Notes: a model not told the origin generated them from the sequence alone. A stretch of DNA of 64,000 nt from Bradyrhizobiaceae bacterium PARB1 (GCA_002256345.1 NKIY01000003.1:434001-498000); one strand, 5' to 3'. Positions 38,633 through 48,125 are shown, counted from the first letter of the stretch. Program-made: numbers and translations.

Positions 38633-40972
38633 CTAGGCTAAGGTCCGCACGCCGTTCGGTTCGGCGGCAGGCTCGACCTGACGCCGACCATGCGAGGCAT
38701 CGAGCAACTGGCGGATCCGCGTCGCTGGAACGGGCCGGCTGAACAGATAACCTTGCGCCTCGGTGATCGTGCCGTCGGCACTGATCAATTCGAGCTGCTC
38801 GTTGGTTTCGATACCTTCCACCACCACCGACATGCCGAGATCGGCGCTCAAACGGGCAACGCCGCGCAGCAAGGTGAGCGGGCGCTGGCTGTCGATCCCC
38901 TCCAGGAACGAGCGGTCAATTTTGACCTTCTGCAGCGGGAAATTATGCAGATAGCTGAGGCTCGAATAACCGGTGCCGAAATCATCAAGCGAAATCCGGC
39001 AGCCGGCGGCATGAAGCTGCGCGAGCGCGTCGTGAGTCCATTGCGTATTACGCAATAGGGAAGATTCGGTGATTTCAATCTCGAGACGATGCGCCGGCAG
39101 GCCCGAGACCTCGAGCGCATAACGCACCTCGCTGAGGACGTCGCGCTGATGGAATTGCTGCGACGAGAAATTCACCGCGACGCTCACCGACTCCGGCCAC
39201 TTCACGCATTCGATACAGGCCTTGCGCAGGATCCAGCGACCGAGATCGACGATCAAGCCCATGTCCTCGGCGATCGGAATGATGTCGGCCGGCGAAACCG
39301 TGCCGCGCACCGGATGGTTCCAGCGTAGCAGCGCCTCACAGGTGGAGATGCGGCCGGACTTCAGATTGACCAGCGGCTGATAGTAGATTTCGAATTCTTC
39401 GTTCGCGAGCGCCTTGCGCAAATCGAGTTCGAGCACGCGGCGCGCTTCGACGGTTTGGGCCATCTCGTCGCGGAAGAAGCAGAACGTGCCACGGCCGGAT
39501 GCCTTGGCGCGATAAAGCGCCATGTCGGCATTCTTCAACAGGTGGTCGGCACTGACGCCAGGCTCGGTGAGCGCAATGCCCACGCTGGCGCCGATCTCAA
39601 CCTGATGATTATCAATCTCGTAGCGCTCGCTGAGCCGCTCCACGATCCGCGTGGCCAGATCGGCCGCATCGTGATTGGACTTGATGCTGCGCTGGAACAC
39701 AACGAACTCGTCGCCACCGAAACGCGCGACGAAATCCTCAGCCCGCAGCATCTCGCGCAAACGATCCGCCACCATGCACAGCAACTGATCGCCGCAGGGA
39801 TGCCCGAGCGTGTCATTGACCTGCTTGAACTGATCGAGATCGACAAACAGCAGCGCGGACATCGTCGTGCTGTCGCCCGCCTTCAACATGCGACCGATCT
39901 CGTTACGGAAGCTCATGCGGTTCGGCAGGCCGGTCAACTCGTCGAAGCGTGCCATATGGCTAATGCGCGCCTCCGAATTGCGGCGCTCGGTGACGTCTTC
40001 AAGCAGAACGACGGTGCCACCGCCGGCCATCGGCTGGAACTTCCACAACAACGCACGTTCGGCATCATGTGCGTGGTCGATGGTGGTGATTTCCGCAGCT
40101 TTCGAGCTTTCGATTTCAGCCGCGATCGTCATGCTGCTTGCTGCCGACATAGTACCCACATTGACGCAGGTCGACAGCAGCTCGCGAAAACGGGCACCGT
40201 AACTCAAGAACTGAGCCGGCAACTCCATCATCTCGACGAAGCGGTTGTTGATGACCGCCAGACGCCCATCGCGCCCGAACATGCACAATCCGTTCGGCAT
40301 GTTGTTCAGTGCGGTATCGAACTGGCCGGCAATCGCCGCGGCACGCTCTGTTTCGGTCAAGGCTTTGACGAAGATGCCGTGGAGCTTGAGATTGATGAGA
40401 CGCAATCCCATGAAGAACAGCACGAGCAACGCGGCGAGACCGACGTAATACGGGTCCCCGCGCAACGCCAATGCGACTGACATCGGCGCCGTCGAATTGA
40501 TAATGTGGGTGCGGATGATGTCGGGGCGACCATAATTGCGGCCGACGCTCGCAGCGATATAACCGATGGTCACCGACGTGCAGAGCATATGCGCGACTGG
40601 ATCGTCGCTGCCGATCAGGACAACGGCACACCAGACCCCGAGGGACAGAGCGTAGATGTCGGCGCCGATCTTGTAGCGCTTCTCCCACCACGTCGCGCGC
40701 TCGGGCGTCAGCGGACCTTGTATGGCACGCTCGCGCTCATAGCGACTGACCTGGAAGGCGCGGCCGACGGCGACCAGAATAATGAAAGCCGTGCATGGCC
40801 ACAGCAGCCAGTTGCCGGTCTTCCAGAGCGTCATGACAGATCCCACGGCAGCACAGATCGTGCCCGCGAAGACAGCGGCAGAGTTCTGGAAAAGTGAATG
40901 CACCAAGGCGGCATAGATGCTGGGCGGCAGCACCTTCTCGTCCTGGCCCACCCCGGGCTCAACCAACTGCAT
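38633..40972 (-). CDS. Membrane GGDEF-EAL protein (c-di-GMP cyclase/phosphodiesterase) with PAS domain
   Basis: A 779-residue protein. Four to six N-terminal helices (for example SAAVFAGTICAAVGSVMTLW) are followed by a PAS-like domain (FDTALNNMPNGLCMFGRDGR). The GGDEF domain has FGGDEFVVF, with RAED five residues ahead as an inhibitory RxxD site. The EAL domain has CEALLRW, FGTGYSSLSYLHNFPLQKVK and VVVEGIETNEQLELI. Both catalytic motifs are intact, so it may make or degrade c-di-GMP depending on the PAS/membrane input. It sits between tolB and the FeeM-like gene on the same strand. Confidence 0.95.
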   Translation of the reverse strand: MQLVEPGVGQDEKVLPPSIYAALVHSLFQNSAAVFAGTICAAVGSVMTLWKTGNWLLWPCTAFIILVAVGRAFQVSRYERERAIQGPLTPERATWWEKRYKIGADIYALSLGVWCAVVLIGSDDPVAHMLCTSVTIGYIAASVGRNYGRPDIIRTHIINSTAPMSVALALRGDPYYVGLAALLVLFFMGLRLINLKLHGIFVKALTETERAAAIAGQFDTALNNMPNGLCMFGRDGRLAVINNRFVEMMELPAQFLSYGARFRELLSTCVNVGTMSAASSMTIAAEIESSKAAEITTIDHAHDAERALLWKFQPMAGGGTVVLLEDVTERRNSEARISHMARFDELTGLPNRMSFRNEIGRMLKAGDSTTMSALLFVDLDQFKQVNDTLGHPCGDQLLCMVADRLREMLRAEDFVARFGGDEFVVFQRSIKSNHDAADLATRIVERLSERYEIDNHQVEIGASVGIALTEPGVSADHLLKNADMALYRAKASGRGTFCFFRDEMAQTVEARRVLELDLRKALANEEFEIYYQPLVNLKSGRISTCEALLRWNHPVRGTVSPADIIPIAEDMGLIVDLGRWILRKACIECVKWPESVSVAVNFSSQQFHQRDVLSEVRYALEVSGLPAHRLEIEITESSLLRNTQWTHDALAQLHAAGCRISLDDFGTGYSSLSYLHNFPLQKVKIDRSFLEGIDSQRPLTLLRGVARLSADLGMSVVVEGIETNEQLELISADGTITEAQGYLFSRPVPATRIRQLLDASHGRRQVEPAAEPNGVRTLA

Positions 40973-41157
40973 GAAACGCGCCGTTCATCTCGTGGTAACG
41001 CGTAAGGATACCGACCTCAGGTGAAGTCTTTCTGAGCGAATATCGTTAGCGGACTGTTTACGCATTGACGTAAACAGCCAATCAGCACGAGATTTCAGTG
41101 AGCTAGACCGATCGCGAGGATCTCGCCGGTACCATCGACGGGATATTGACGTTTCGT

Positions 41158-42510
41158 TTACGATAACAGCGGCGACCAGGCGGGATCGGAGGCGTAGCCC
41201 GGCGTTGGCACCTTCAACTCGTTGCGGCCGGAGACATCTACCGTGAACAGCGATGGCCCACCGCCCGTATCGCGGAAGAACATGATGACGCGGCCGTTCG
41301 GCGCGAAGGTCGGACCTTCATTGTGATAGCCCGAGGTGAGAATGCGCTCGCCCGATCCGTCCGGCTTCATGATGCCGATGGAGAACTGGCCACCGCCCTG
41401 CTTGGTGAAGGCGATATAGTCGCCACGCGGCGACCACACCGGCGTCGAGTAACTGCCTTCGCCGAACGAGATGCGCTGCGCGCCGCCGCCGTTCGCGCCC
41501 ATGACATAGATCTGGGGCTTGCCGCCGCGATCGCTCTCGAAACAGATGCGGCTGCCATCCGGCGCATAGGACGGCGAGGTGTCGATTGCCGGCGTGTCGG
41601 TGAGGCGCGTGGTGGACTTGGAGCGTAGGTCCATCACGAACAGGTTCGAATTGCCGCCCTGCTGCAGACTCATGATCACGCGCTGGCCATCCGGCGAGAA
41701 GCGCGGCGAGAACGACATGCCGGGGAAGTTGCCGACGATCTCGCGCTGACCGGTCTCGATGTTGAACAGATAAACGCGCGGATCGCCCTGGCCGAACTCC
41801 ATATAGGTGATCTCTTGCGTCGACGGCGAGAAGCGCGGGGTCAGCACGAGGTCGGCACCGCGGGTGAGATAGCGCACATTGGCGCCGTCCTGATCCATCA
41901 AAGCGAGACGCTTGACGCGGCGCTCCTTCGAGCCGGTTTCATCGACAAACACGATGCGGCTGTCGAAATAGCCCTTTTCACCGGTGAGGCGCTCATAGAT
42001 CTGGTCGGAGATGATATGGGCAATGCGGCGCCAGTATTCCGGCGAGGTGAAATATTGCTGTCCGGCAAGCTGCTGGCCGGTGGCGACGTCCCACAGGCGG
42101 AATTCCGCCTTGAGGCGACCGTCACCTTGACGCGTCATGCGGCCAGTAACCAGCGCCTGCGCATTGACCGTCTTCCAGTTCTGGAAATTCGGCGGCGCAT
42201 CGATATTGACGGTCTTCTCGACGAAAGCGGCGGGATCGATCGGGGCAAACAGACCGCTGCGCTTCAAATTGTTGGTGATGACCTGGGAGACGCCGTTGCT
42301 GACTTCATTATCGGCGCCGGTGCCGGCATTGAATGTCGGAATCGCAATCGGCAACGGGGCAACATTGCCTTCAGTGATCTGCACACGGGCCTGACCGAAC
42401 GCAGTGCGCGCACCGCTGCCTGCCAAGAGGCCGAGCGCTCCCATGCCCGAAATGATCTGGCGGCGGCTTGGGCGGGAAAACATCAGGGGCAATCCATTCT
42501 TATCGGTCAT
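41158..42510 (-). CDS. tolB: Tol-Pal translocation protein TolB
   Basis: A 450-residue periplasmic beta-propeller. The N-terminal domain ([18 protein letters not shown] ... [11 protein letters not shown]) binds TolA; six WD40/PD40-like blades follow with repeats such as [20 protein letters not shown] and [20 protein letters not shown]. It links TolA to Pal for outer-membrane invagination. The signal region reads [20 protein letters not shown], containing an RR pair in a Tat-like context, which is unusual for TolB (see findings). It follows tolA by 41 bases and ends the tolQRAB half of the locus. Confidence 0.96.
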   Translation of the reverse strand: MTDKNGLPLMFSRPSRRQIISGMGALGLLAGSGARTAFGQARVQITEGNVAPLPIAIPTFNAGTGADNEVSNGVSQVITNNLKRSGLFAPIDPAAFVEKTVNIDAPPNFQNWKTVNAQALVTGRMTRQGDGRLKAEFRLWDVATGQQLAGQQYFTSPEYWRRIAHIISDQIYERLTGEKGYFDSRIVFVDETGSKERRVKRLALMDQDGANVRYLTRGADLVLTPRFSPSTQEITYMEFGQGDPRVYLFNIETGQREIVGNFPGMSFSPRFSPDGQRVIMSLQQGGNSNLFVMDLRSKSTTRLTDTPAIDTSPSYAPDGSRICFESDRGGKPQIYVMGANGGGAQRISFGEGSYSTPVWSPRGDYIAFTKQGGGQFSIGIMKPDGSGERILTSGYHNEGPTFAPNGRVIMFFRDTGGGPSLFTVDVSGRNELKVPTPGYASDPAWSPLLS

Positions 42511-42551
42511 GTTACAGCTTTGCTCGATCTGCGGTCGGCGGCCGGTGCGGC

Positions 42552-43613
42552 TCAGGATGCGCGCTCCGTGAAAACGGGTTCAAAGAACTTCCATTCGTCA
42601 AAAAAGGCTGCCGGCAGCTTGTAAGGCTGGCACTCGATGATGGCACGCAGCGCGCTCTCTTGATAGACGCGGAAATATGGCGTCGACGGATTGCTGATGG
42701 CAGACGGCGTCGTTTCCAGCGTGCCGTCACGCTTCAGCTTGACGCTGAAAATGGCTTGGGTGAATTGCGCCTCGACGCCGCCATAGGGTTTTTTCCAGCA
42801 GCGCTCGACCTGAGATTTGAACATGGCGCCCCAGGTGGCGACGTTGTTGGCAGCGTTGCCCTTGGAGAGCCCCAGCGCCTCGTTGGGATTGAGATCGGAG
42901 CCTGTCGTCGAATTTCGCGTCGGATCGCGCTTGTCGATCAGCGCCGCGATCTTTGACTGGTCGAATACGCGCTCAGCCCGCTTCGCCTCTTCGGCCTTGG
43001 CTTTTGCTTCTGCCTTGGCTTTCGCTTCGGCGTCTGCCTTAGCTTTGGCCTCGGCCTTCGCCTTGGCTTCCGCCTTCGCCTTGGCTTGCGCTTCAGCCTT
43101 CGCCTTTGCGTCTGCCTGCGCCTTGGCGTCGGCCTCCGCTTTCTCTTCGGCCAATTGCTTCGCCTCCGCCGCTGCAGCAGCCTTGGCTTCCGCCTTGGCC
43201 TTGGCATCCGCGGCGGCCTTGGCTGCAGCTTCGGCCTTTGCCGCGGCTTCCGCCTTGGCAGCTTCGGCGGCGGCCTTTTCGTCGGTCTTCGGCTGTTCCT
43301 TCGGCGCCACTTCGGTGATCACCGGCGCCTTCTTGTCATCGATCTTGCCGACCGCATCGTCTGGCGGCTTCGGCTCGGCGATCTTCTCGACCTTCGGCTT
43401 CGGGTTCTCCTTCTTGCCGGTCTTGGCGCCGGCCATGGCCTTGGCGAGCTGGTCGTCGGAAATGACATCCACCGCCACGGAGTCCTCCGGCATCACTTCC
43501 AGCGCCCTGGACGAGAAGGTGAGCAAGCCCCAGCCGATCACGAGCACATGCAGGAGCACCGACGCGATCAGCGTCTTGTCGATCCTGCCGATGATCTCTT
43601 TCATCCTGCTCAT
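42552..43613 (-). CDS. tolA: Tol-Pal energy-transducing protein TolA
   Basis: A 353-residue protein: one N-terminal membrane helix ([20 protein letters not shown]), a long Ala/Lys/Glu-rich helical rod (about residues 105-235, repeats of AKAEAKAK), and a C-terminal domain with [20 protein letters not shown] and [15 protein letters not shown], two Cys that probably form a disulfide. It spans the periplasm and carries force from TolQR to TolB/Pal. The gene order tolR-tolA-tolB and the 21- and 41-base gaps show an operon. The rod repeat is length-variable by nature. Confidence 0.93.
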   Translation of the reverse strand: MSRMKEIIGRIDKTLIASVLLHVLVIGWGLLTFSSRALEVMPEDSVAVDVISDDQLAKAMAGAKTGKKENPKPKVEKIAEPKPPDDAVGKIDDKKAPVITEVAPKEQPKTDEKAAAEAAKAEAAAKAEAAAKAAADAKAKAEAKAAAAAEAKQLAEEKAEADAKAQADAKAKAEAQAKAKAEAKAKAEAKAKADAEAKAKAEAKAKAEEAKRAERVFDQSKIAALIDKRDPTRNSTTGSDLNPNEALGLSKGNAANNVATWGAMFKSQVERCWKKPYGGVEAQFTQAIFSVKLKRDGTLETTPSAISNPSTPYFRVYQESALRAIIECQPYKLPAAFFDEWKFFEPVFTERAS

Positions 43614-43634
43614 GACCGCGCCCGCGTCATCGCG

Positions 43635-44108
43635 TTACGTCCCCTGCTCCGGCAGGATCACGATATTGGCCTTGAAGCCGGCAGCGCGGACCATGCCGAG
43701 CAGCTTCATCATATCCGTATAACAGACGTCCCGATCGCCCCGGAGAAACACGGTGTTGTCCGTTTCCGAACGCGTCGAGCGGATCGCGGTGATCTTGGCT
43801 GCAAGTTCGCTCTGCGGCACCAGCGCGTCGCCGACATAGGTCTCCACCGCGGAGTTGCAGTTGCCGCCGGTGCGCTTCACCGAGACGGTGAGCGGCGGCG
43901 TGTTTTGCGACATCGACTTGCCACCGCTGGCAATGGGCAGATCGATATCGATGGTTGAGGTCATCAGCGGTGCCGAGACCATGAAGATGATCATCAGCAC
44001 GAGCATCACGTCGACCATCGGGGTGACGTTGATTTCAGCCATGACAGCTGCACGCCGGCGTCCTCGCCGGCCACCGCCCCCACCGCCTGCTGCTGCATTC
44101 ATCCCCAT
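43635..44108 (-). CDS. tolR: Tol-Pal proton-channel protein TolR
   Basis: A 157-residue ExbD/TolR protein. After a Gly/Arg-rich N-terminus comes INVTPMVDVMLVLMIIFMVS, whose Asp in PMVDVMLVLLI is the proton-carrying residue. The periplasmic domain follows (VFLRGDRDVCYTDMMKLLGM). It pairs with TolQ to use the proton gradient. A second ATG, at 44102, would shorten it by two residues. It lies 37 bases after tolQ. Confidence 0.95.
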   Translation of the reverse strand: MGMNAAAGGGGGGRRGRRRAAVMAEINVTPMVDVMLVLMIIFMVSAPLMTSTIDIDLPIASGGKSMSQNTPPLTVSVKRTGGNCNSAVETYVGDALVPQSELAAKITAIRSTRSETDNTVFLRGDRDVCYTDMMKLLGMVRAAGFKANIVILPEQGT

Positions 44109-44145
44109 TGTCAGGCGCTCATCACAATGTTCAATTCATTCGACA

Positions 44146-44856
44146 TCAGGCGCGCTCGTCGATCTGGCGCGACAGGATGGCCGAGAATTCGTCGGCGAAG
44201 CCCTCCAGGCGCTGGGCCTGCCGGGTCACTTCTGCCGTGAATTTGTTGTAGAAAATCGTCGCCGGGATGGCGGCGATAAGGCCGATGGCGGTGGCGAACA
44301 GCGCTTCCGCGATGCCCGGCGCGACCACCGCGAGCGAGGTGTTCTTCGACGAGGCAATGGCCTGGAAGCTGGTCATGATGCCCCAGACGGTGCCGAACAG
44401 GCCCACGAACGGACCGGCCGAGCCGACCGTCGCCAGCACCAGCAGGCGGCGCTCCAACCGCTCGACCTCGCGGGCAATGGAGACGTTCATCACCTTGTCG
44501 ATGCGCATCTGCAGGCCAGTGAACGAACGCGCCTGGCTTTCGAACGACCGCTTCCACTCGCGCATCGCAGCGACGAAACAGGCGGCCATGGACTGCGTCG
44601 GCTTGGCGGACAGCGCGCGATAAAGTTCCTCGATGGACTCGCCGGACCAGAAGGCCTGTTCGAACCGGTCCATCGCGCGGCGGGAGCGCGAATACAGGAA
44701 CATCTTGTCGATCGCGATCGCCCAGACCCAGACCGAGCAGCCGATCAGCCCCAGCATGACGAATTTGACGATCCAGTGCGCCTGCAAGAACAGCGAGATC
44801 AGCGACACATCGGACGACACCAGCGGCAAGGCTGACTGTGCGACATCCGGATTCAT
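44146..44856 (-). CDS. tolQ: Tol-Pal proton-channel protein TolQ
   Basis: A 236-residue ExbB/TolQ/MotA-family protein with three membrane helices: LFLQAHWIVKFVMLGLIGCS; LVLATVGSAGPFVGLFGTVW; and ALFATAIGLIAAIPATIFYN. GSAGPFVGLFGTVWGIM is the family signature lining the channel. It starts the tolQ-tolR-tolA-tolB operon, with GAGAGG ahead of the ATG. The thioesterase gene ybgC, often placed just upstream, is absent here; a 381-base gap and the DUF2852 gene are found instead. Confidence 0.97.
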   Translation of the reverse strand: MNPDVAQSALPLVSSDVSLISLFLQAHWIVKFVMLGLIGCSVWVWAIAIDKMFLYSRSRRAMDRFEQAFWSGESIEELYRALSAKPTQSMAACFVAAMREWKRSFESQARSFTGLQMRIDKVMNVSIAREVERLERRLLVLATVGSAGPFVGLFGTVWGIMTSFQAIASSKNTSLAVVAPGIAEALFATAIGLIAAIPATIFYNKFTAEVTRQAQRLEGFADEFSAILSRQIDERA

Positions 44857-45237
44857 GAGTAGTATCCTCTCAACGCAAATTCCCCTTCGAGCGGCGTCCC
44901 GCCGATCGATTTTGCAGCCACGCGCCGCACCGGGCGCTGCAGCGCCAGGGCACGTCCTTGTTGTGTGGCATGGATGACCCGTCCGAGGCCGGGTCCTAAA
45001 TTCCCTGCCAACATGTCAAAACAAGGGCTTCGCACGCATTTCTGCGGGGCTTACCAGAGCGCGGCTATGGTTAATGTTGCGTTACCATGGGCCGTTTTGC
45101 GGAGAAATGAAGCTTCGTTCGCTTGTTCGTGACCGTTGCGTGACCGACAAAAAGAACCGCCCGCCTGTGGGAACAGGCGGGCGGTATCTAGCGACGACCG
45201 AGCGACGCTGCAGCGCGGTATGTTGCGCCTGCTTACA
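44857..45237. other. Intergenic region upstream of tolQ
   Basis: 381 bases between tolQ and the upstream DUF2852 gene, both on the minus strand. It holds the DUF2852 terminator at 45146-45184 and must hold the tolQ promoter in its left part. No other gene or RNA was recognised. Confidence 0.5.
45146..45184 (-). terminator. Rho-independent terminator of the DUF2852 gene
   Basis: CCGCCCGCCTGT / ACAGGCGGGCGG perfect 12-bp stem with a GGGA loop. On the minus strand it is followed by TTCTTTTTGTC. It separates the DUF2852 gene from the tol operon. Confidence 0.92.
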
Positions 45238-45720
45238 TTAGCCCTGCGGCTGGTCGTTGTTGCCGGCCGGCGGGGTCGGACGCTGGCGGTGCTGGGCCAT
45301 GAACTGGTCGAACTCTTCCTTGTCCTTGGCATGACGCAGGCGTTCGAGGAAATCCTTGAACTCGTGCTGCTCTTCCTCGAGGCGGCGCAGCGTTTCCATG
45401 CGGTACTCATCGAAAGCGCGGTTGCCGGAAGACGGCTGACCGAAGCCGAAGCCGGCACCAAAACCTGGGCGCTCCATGCGGCCGCGCATGCGCTCCATCT
45501 TGTCCTGCATCCGCTGCATCTTGTTTTCGAAACGACCCTGGCGATCCCAGCAACCCATATTTCTGCTCCCGAGTTTGAAGAAAAGAAGTGCGAGGCCAAT
45601 CGGCCACCAGACGAGGAAACCAAGAACAATCAGCACGATGTGCCATGGCGAACGAAGGCCATAGGTCACGCGCTCATCGTAGGGGCGGCCCCAGCGATTG
45701 AGATCGGCAGTGTCGGACAT
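45238..45720 (-). CDS. DUF2852 small membrane protein
   Basis: A 160-residue protein. One or two hydrophobic helices (IVLIVLGFLVWWPIGLALLF) are followed by a Met/Arg-rich coiled region (KMQRMQDKMERMRGRMERPG) and a second coil (FDEYRMETLRRLEEEQHEFK, then DFLERLRHAKD). This matches DUF2852, an alphaproteobacterial envelope family of unknown function. The ATG at 45720 has a strong GGAGAGGAAG site; the longer frame is untenable. A perfect palindrome lies 36 bases upstream, and a TetR gene in the same orientation follows beyond it, suggesting TetR control. Confidence 0.82.
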   Translation of the reverse strand: MSDTADLNRWGRPYDERVTYGLRSPWHIVLIVLGFLVWWPIGLALLFFKLGSRNMGCWDRQGRFENKMQRMQDKMERMRGRMERPGFGAGFGFGQPSSGNRAFDEYRMETLRRLEEEQHEFKDFLERLRHAKDKEEFDQFMAQHRQRPTPPAGNNDQPQG

Positions 45721-45755
45721 CTTCCTCTCCATCGGCGGCGCCATGCCGCTTGTGA

Positions 45756-45774
45756 ATGTAAATAACATTTACAT
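45756..45774. promoter_or_regulatory. Palindrome ATGTAAAT-AAC-ATTTACAT upstream of the DUF2852 gene
   Basis: Perfect 8-bp arms with a 3-base centre, 36 bases before the DUF2852 start, where a repressor would block the promoter. A related dyad lies in front of the neighbouring tetR at 46552-46570. Confidence 0.65.
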
Positions 45775-45848
45775 ACGTAAACCACAGCCCAGTTTTGTCA
45801 AGACGGGCGCAAGAGTGGCCGCTCACATAATCGAGAGGCAGCCTGCGG

Positions 45849-46553
45849 CTATTTGGGCGCCGTACCCCATGGGCCGGATTTCGGCACAGAAGGCTTGGCG
45901 CTTTCGGGGGGCTTCTGATCGGTCGGAAAGCCCAATCCGCGCAAATAAATCAGCGCCCCGGCTTCCAGCAGGTCGTCCGGCGACATCGGCAGCTTGCGCC
46001 GCGCGGCATCGCCGCGGCCGAACAGCGAGGCGATGCCGTGGGACATCGACCAGATATGCAGCGCCATCATCAGCGCCGGGGGACGCGGCGCGCCCGGCGG
46101 CGTCAGTGCGGCCAGACGTTCGGCCGCGGCGCGGATCACGCCGAATGCGCGCTCGCCCGCCGCCATCAATTCAGGGCTGGAATCGGCGGGAATTCCCGAC
46201 TCGAACATCGCCGAATAAAATGCCGGTTCGTCGCGGGCGAAAGCCAGATAGGCCTTGCCGAGGCGCTCGAACGCCGTGACCGTGTTCGGCCGGCCGTCGT
46301 CCCAGGCCTGCGCGAGAACCTGTTCGAACTGCTCGAAACCGCGCTGGGCGATATTGGACAGCAGGTCGTCGCGGTCGCGAAAGTGCCGATAGGGCGCCGC
46401 GGCGCTGACCCCGGCCGTGCGCGCGGCATCGGCAAAGGTAAAACCGGCCGGCCCCTTCTCCGCGATCAGCCCCAGCGCTGCCTGCAGCAGCGCCTCCTTC
46501 AGGTTGCCGTGATGATAGCCGCGGTCGCCGCGGCGGTCCTTGTTCCAGCTCAT
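45849..46553 (-). CDS. TetR/AcrR-family regulator with WHG-type C-terminal domain
   Basis: A 234-residue regulator. RGYHHGNLKEALLQAALGLI and ADAARTAGVSAAAPYRHFRD form the N-terminal helix-turn-helix. The C-terminal region around MMALHIWSMSHGIASLFGRG is the TetR_C WHG pattern. It is followed on the same strand by the DUF2852 gene after a 128-base gap, and a similar palindrome precedes each gene. I infer that it represses itself and DUF2852; the ligand is unknown. The last 25 residues are Pro/Ser-rich and probably disordered. Confidence 0.9.
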   Translation of the reverse strand: MSWNKDRRGDRGYHHGNLKEALLQAALGLIAEKGPAGFTFADAARTAGVSAAAPYRHFRDRDDLLSNIAQRGFEQFEQVLAQAWDDGRPNTVTAFERLGKAYLAFARDEPAFYSAMFESGIPADSSPELMAAGERAFGVIRAAAERLAALTPPGAPRPPALMMALHIWSMSHGIASLFGRGDAARRKLPMSPDDLLEAGALIYLRGLGFPTDQKPPESAKPSVPKSGPWGTAPK

Positions 46554-46570
46554 GTGAAGGACTTTTACAT
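46552..46570. promoter_or_regulatory. Imperfect palindrome ATGTGAA-N4-CTTTTACAT overlapping the tetR start
   Basis: Begins at the tetR start codon and extends upstream. It keeps the ATGT...ACAT ends and T/A-rich inner bases of the DUF2852 dyad at 45756-45774, with one mismatch. Likely an autoregulatory operator. Confidence 0.5.
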
Positions 46571-46618
46571 GAGCTGGATCAAGCGGTCATCCGGAAAGAC
46601 ACCAGATAAGGGGCTAGA

Positions 46619-47374
46619 TCAGACCTCGACCACTCGCTCGGTGTGAACGCAGCGGCAGTCCATCTCATATTCGAGACCTTCGATCGGCGGCCGGTTGAAG
46701 TGCCAGGTCAGGCCGCTGCGGAACACACCGCGGCGACCGAGCTCGCTTTCCAGGAAGGGGTAGACATCCTGCACGGTATAGAGCTGCGCTCCCGTCGTCC
46801 GGCCCCAGTTACCGGCGAAGGCGCTCATGCGGCGCTCCATCTCGTCGAGCACGAATTTCGCCTTTTCGAGCATGCCGGAAGGGCTGGTGTCGCCGAAGCG
46901 GACCGTGTGATCGCGATAGTTGCCCTTTCCTTCGGCCGCCTCGCCGCTGCCGGCGATGACGAAGGACGGCGGCGCATCCGGCGCGACGGTCGTGAAGGAG
47001 AAGGCATAGAAGCCTGGCTCGGATGGCGGGTCGATCTTGGGACAGACATTGCTGCGGGCGATCGGATTCTCGCGATCCTTCATGATACCCCAGTCTTCGA
47101 GCGTCTTGATGTAGATCTCGTTGAAATCGATGAAGCCCTGCTCCGTGAACGGCGCGGGCGAACGCAGTTCGCAGGCGGCGAAGGCCGTGAGCGGTCGGCC
47201 GGCAGCCTTGATGATCTCGGCGATCCTCGCAAAACCCTCCCTCAGAGGCACGACTTTGGAGAAACGCACGCGCTCCAGTGCGAAGCCTGGCAGCGCGCCG
47301 ACGCCGCAGGAATACTGGAATACGCCGGGCATGTAACGATAGCCGCTATTGGGAGCTTCGACAGTTGCGATCAT
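46619..47374 (-). CDS. CnbZ-like protein (possible amino-muconate deaminase family), end of liv operon
   Basis: A 251-residue cytoplasmic protein, MIATVEAPNSGYRYMPGVFQ at the start behind AGAGG. Features include VGALPGFALERVRFSKVVPL, ERRMSAFAGNWGRTTGAQLY and GLTWHFNRPPIEGLEYEMDC. From memory this resembles proteins labelled 2-amino-5-chloromuconate deaminase CnbZ (RidA/YjgF-like); I could not check that. It follows livF by 27 bases, so it is the last gene of a branched-chain-amino-acid-type transporter operon, suggesting it acts on the imported compound, perhaps a nitrogen-containing acid. Substrate unknown. Confidence 0.5.
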   Translation of the reverse strand: MIATVEAPNSGYRYMPGVFQYSCGVGALPGFALERVRFSKVVPLREGFARIAEIIKAAGRPLTAFAACELRSPAPFTEQGFIDFNEIYIKTLEDWGIMKDRENPIARSNVCPKIDPPSEPGFYAFSFTTVAPDAPPSFVIAGSGEAAEGKGNYRDHTVRFGDTSPSGMLEKAKFVLDEMERRMSAFAGNWGRTTGAQLYTVQDVYPFLESELGRRGVFRSGLTWHFNRPPIEGLEYEMDCRCVHTERVVEV

Positions 47375-47401
47375 GATGACCTCTTTCGGATGAAACACTG
47401 A

Positions 47402-48118
47402 TCAGTCTTCGAGGACGCCGAGATAGGCGTCGCGAATAATGGGATCGGCGAGGAGTTCGGCGCCCTGCCCGGCACGCACGATGCGGCCCATATCCATGAT
47501 GTAGGCGTGGTGGCAGAGATCGAGCGCGGTGGTGACATCCTGCTCCACCAGCAGGATCGACATGCCCTCGGAATTCAACTGGCGCAGTGCCGCCACGAGC
47601 TGCTCGACAAGCAGCGGCGACAGGCCGAGCGACAATTCGTCGATCATCAGGAGGCGCGGCGCACTCATCAGGCCGCGACCGATGGCGCACATCTGTTGCT
47701 CGCCGCCTGAGAGCGTGGCCGCCGCCTGATTGCGGCGTTCGCGCAGCTTCGGGAACGTTGTGTAGACGCGGTCGATGTCCCGCTTCAATTCGGCGCTGCT
47801 TGCCTTGCGCGAATAGGCGCCCATCAGGAGATTGTCCTCGATACTCATGGCGCCGAACAGACGGCGGCCTTCGGGCACGTGGACGACACCGTGGGCAAGA
47901 ATGGTCGCTGCGGACGCCTTCGACAGATCGACGCCTTCGGAAACGTAGCTGCCCGACTGCCGCGGGATCAGGCCGGACAACGCGCGCATCAGCGTGGTCT
48001 TGCCCGCGCCATTGGAGCCGATCAGCGCGGTGATCTCGCCAGAGCGCACCGCCATGTCGATGCCCCACAGCACCTGGATTTCGCCATAGCCGGCGCAAAC
48101 CTGTTTGAGTTCGAGCAT
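47402..48118 (-). CDS. livF: LivF-type ABC transporter ATPase
   Basis: A 238-residue ATPase, the usual LivF length with the Met at 48118 (MLELKQVCAGYGEIQVL). Walker A GSNGAGKT, signature LSGGEQQMCAIGRGLM and Walker B PRLLMIDELSLGLSP are intact. VPEGRRLFGAMSIEDNLLMG is LivF-specific. It powers a high-affinity importer of branched-chain amino acids or similar compounds with LivG, LivH, LivM and LivK. A longer start at 48142 would overlap livG; neither has a good ribosome site. Confidence 0.94.
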   Translation of the reverse strand: MLELKQVCAGYGEIQVLWGIDMAVRSGEITALIGSNGAGKTTLMRALSGLIPRQSGSYVSEGVDLSKASAATILAHGVVHVPEGRRLFGAMSIEDNLLMGAYSRKASSAELKRDIDRVYTTFPKLRERRNQAAATLSGGEQQMCAIGRGLMSAPRLLMIDELSLGLSPLLVEQLVAALRQLNSEGMSILLVEQDVTTALDLCHHAYIMDMGRIVRAGQGAELLADPIIRDAYLGVLED

Positions 48119-48125
48119 CGGATGA

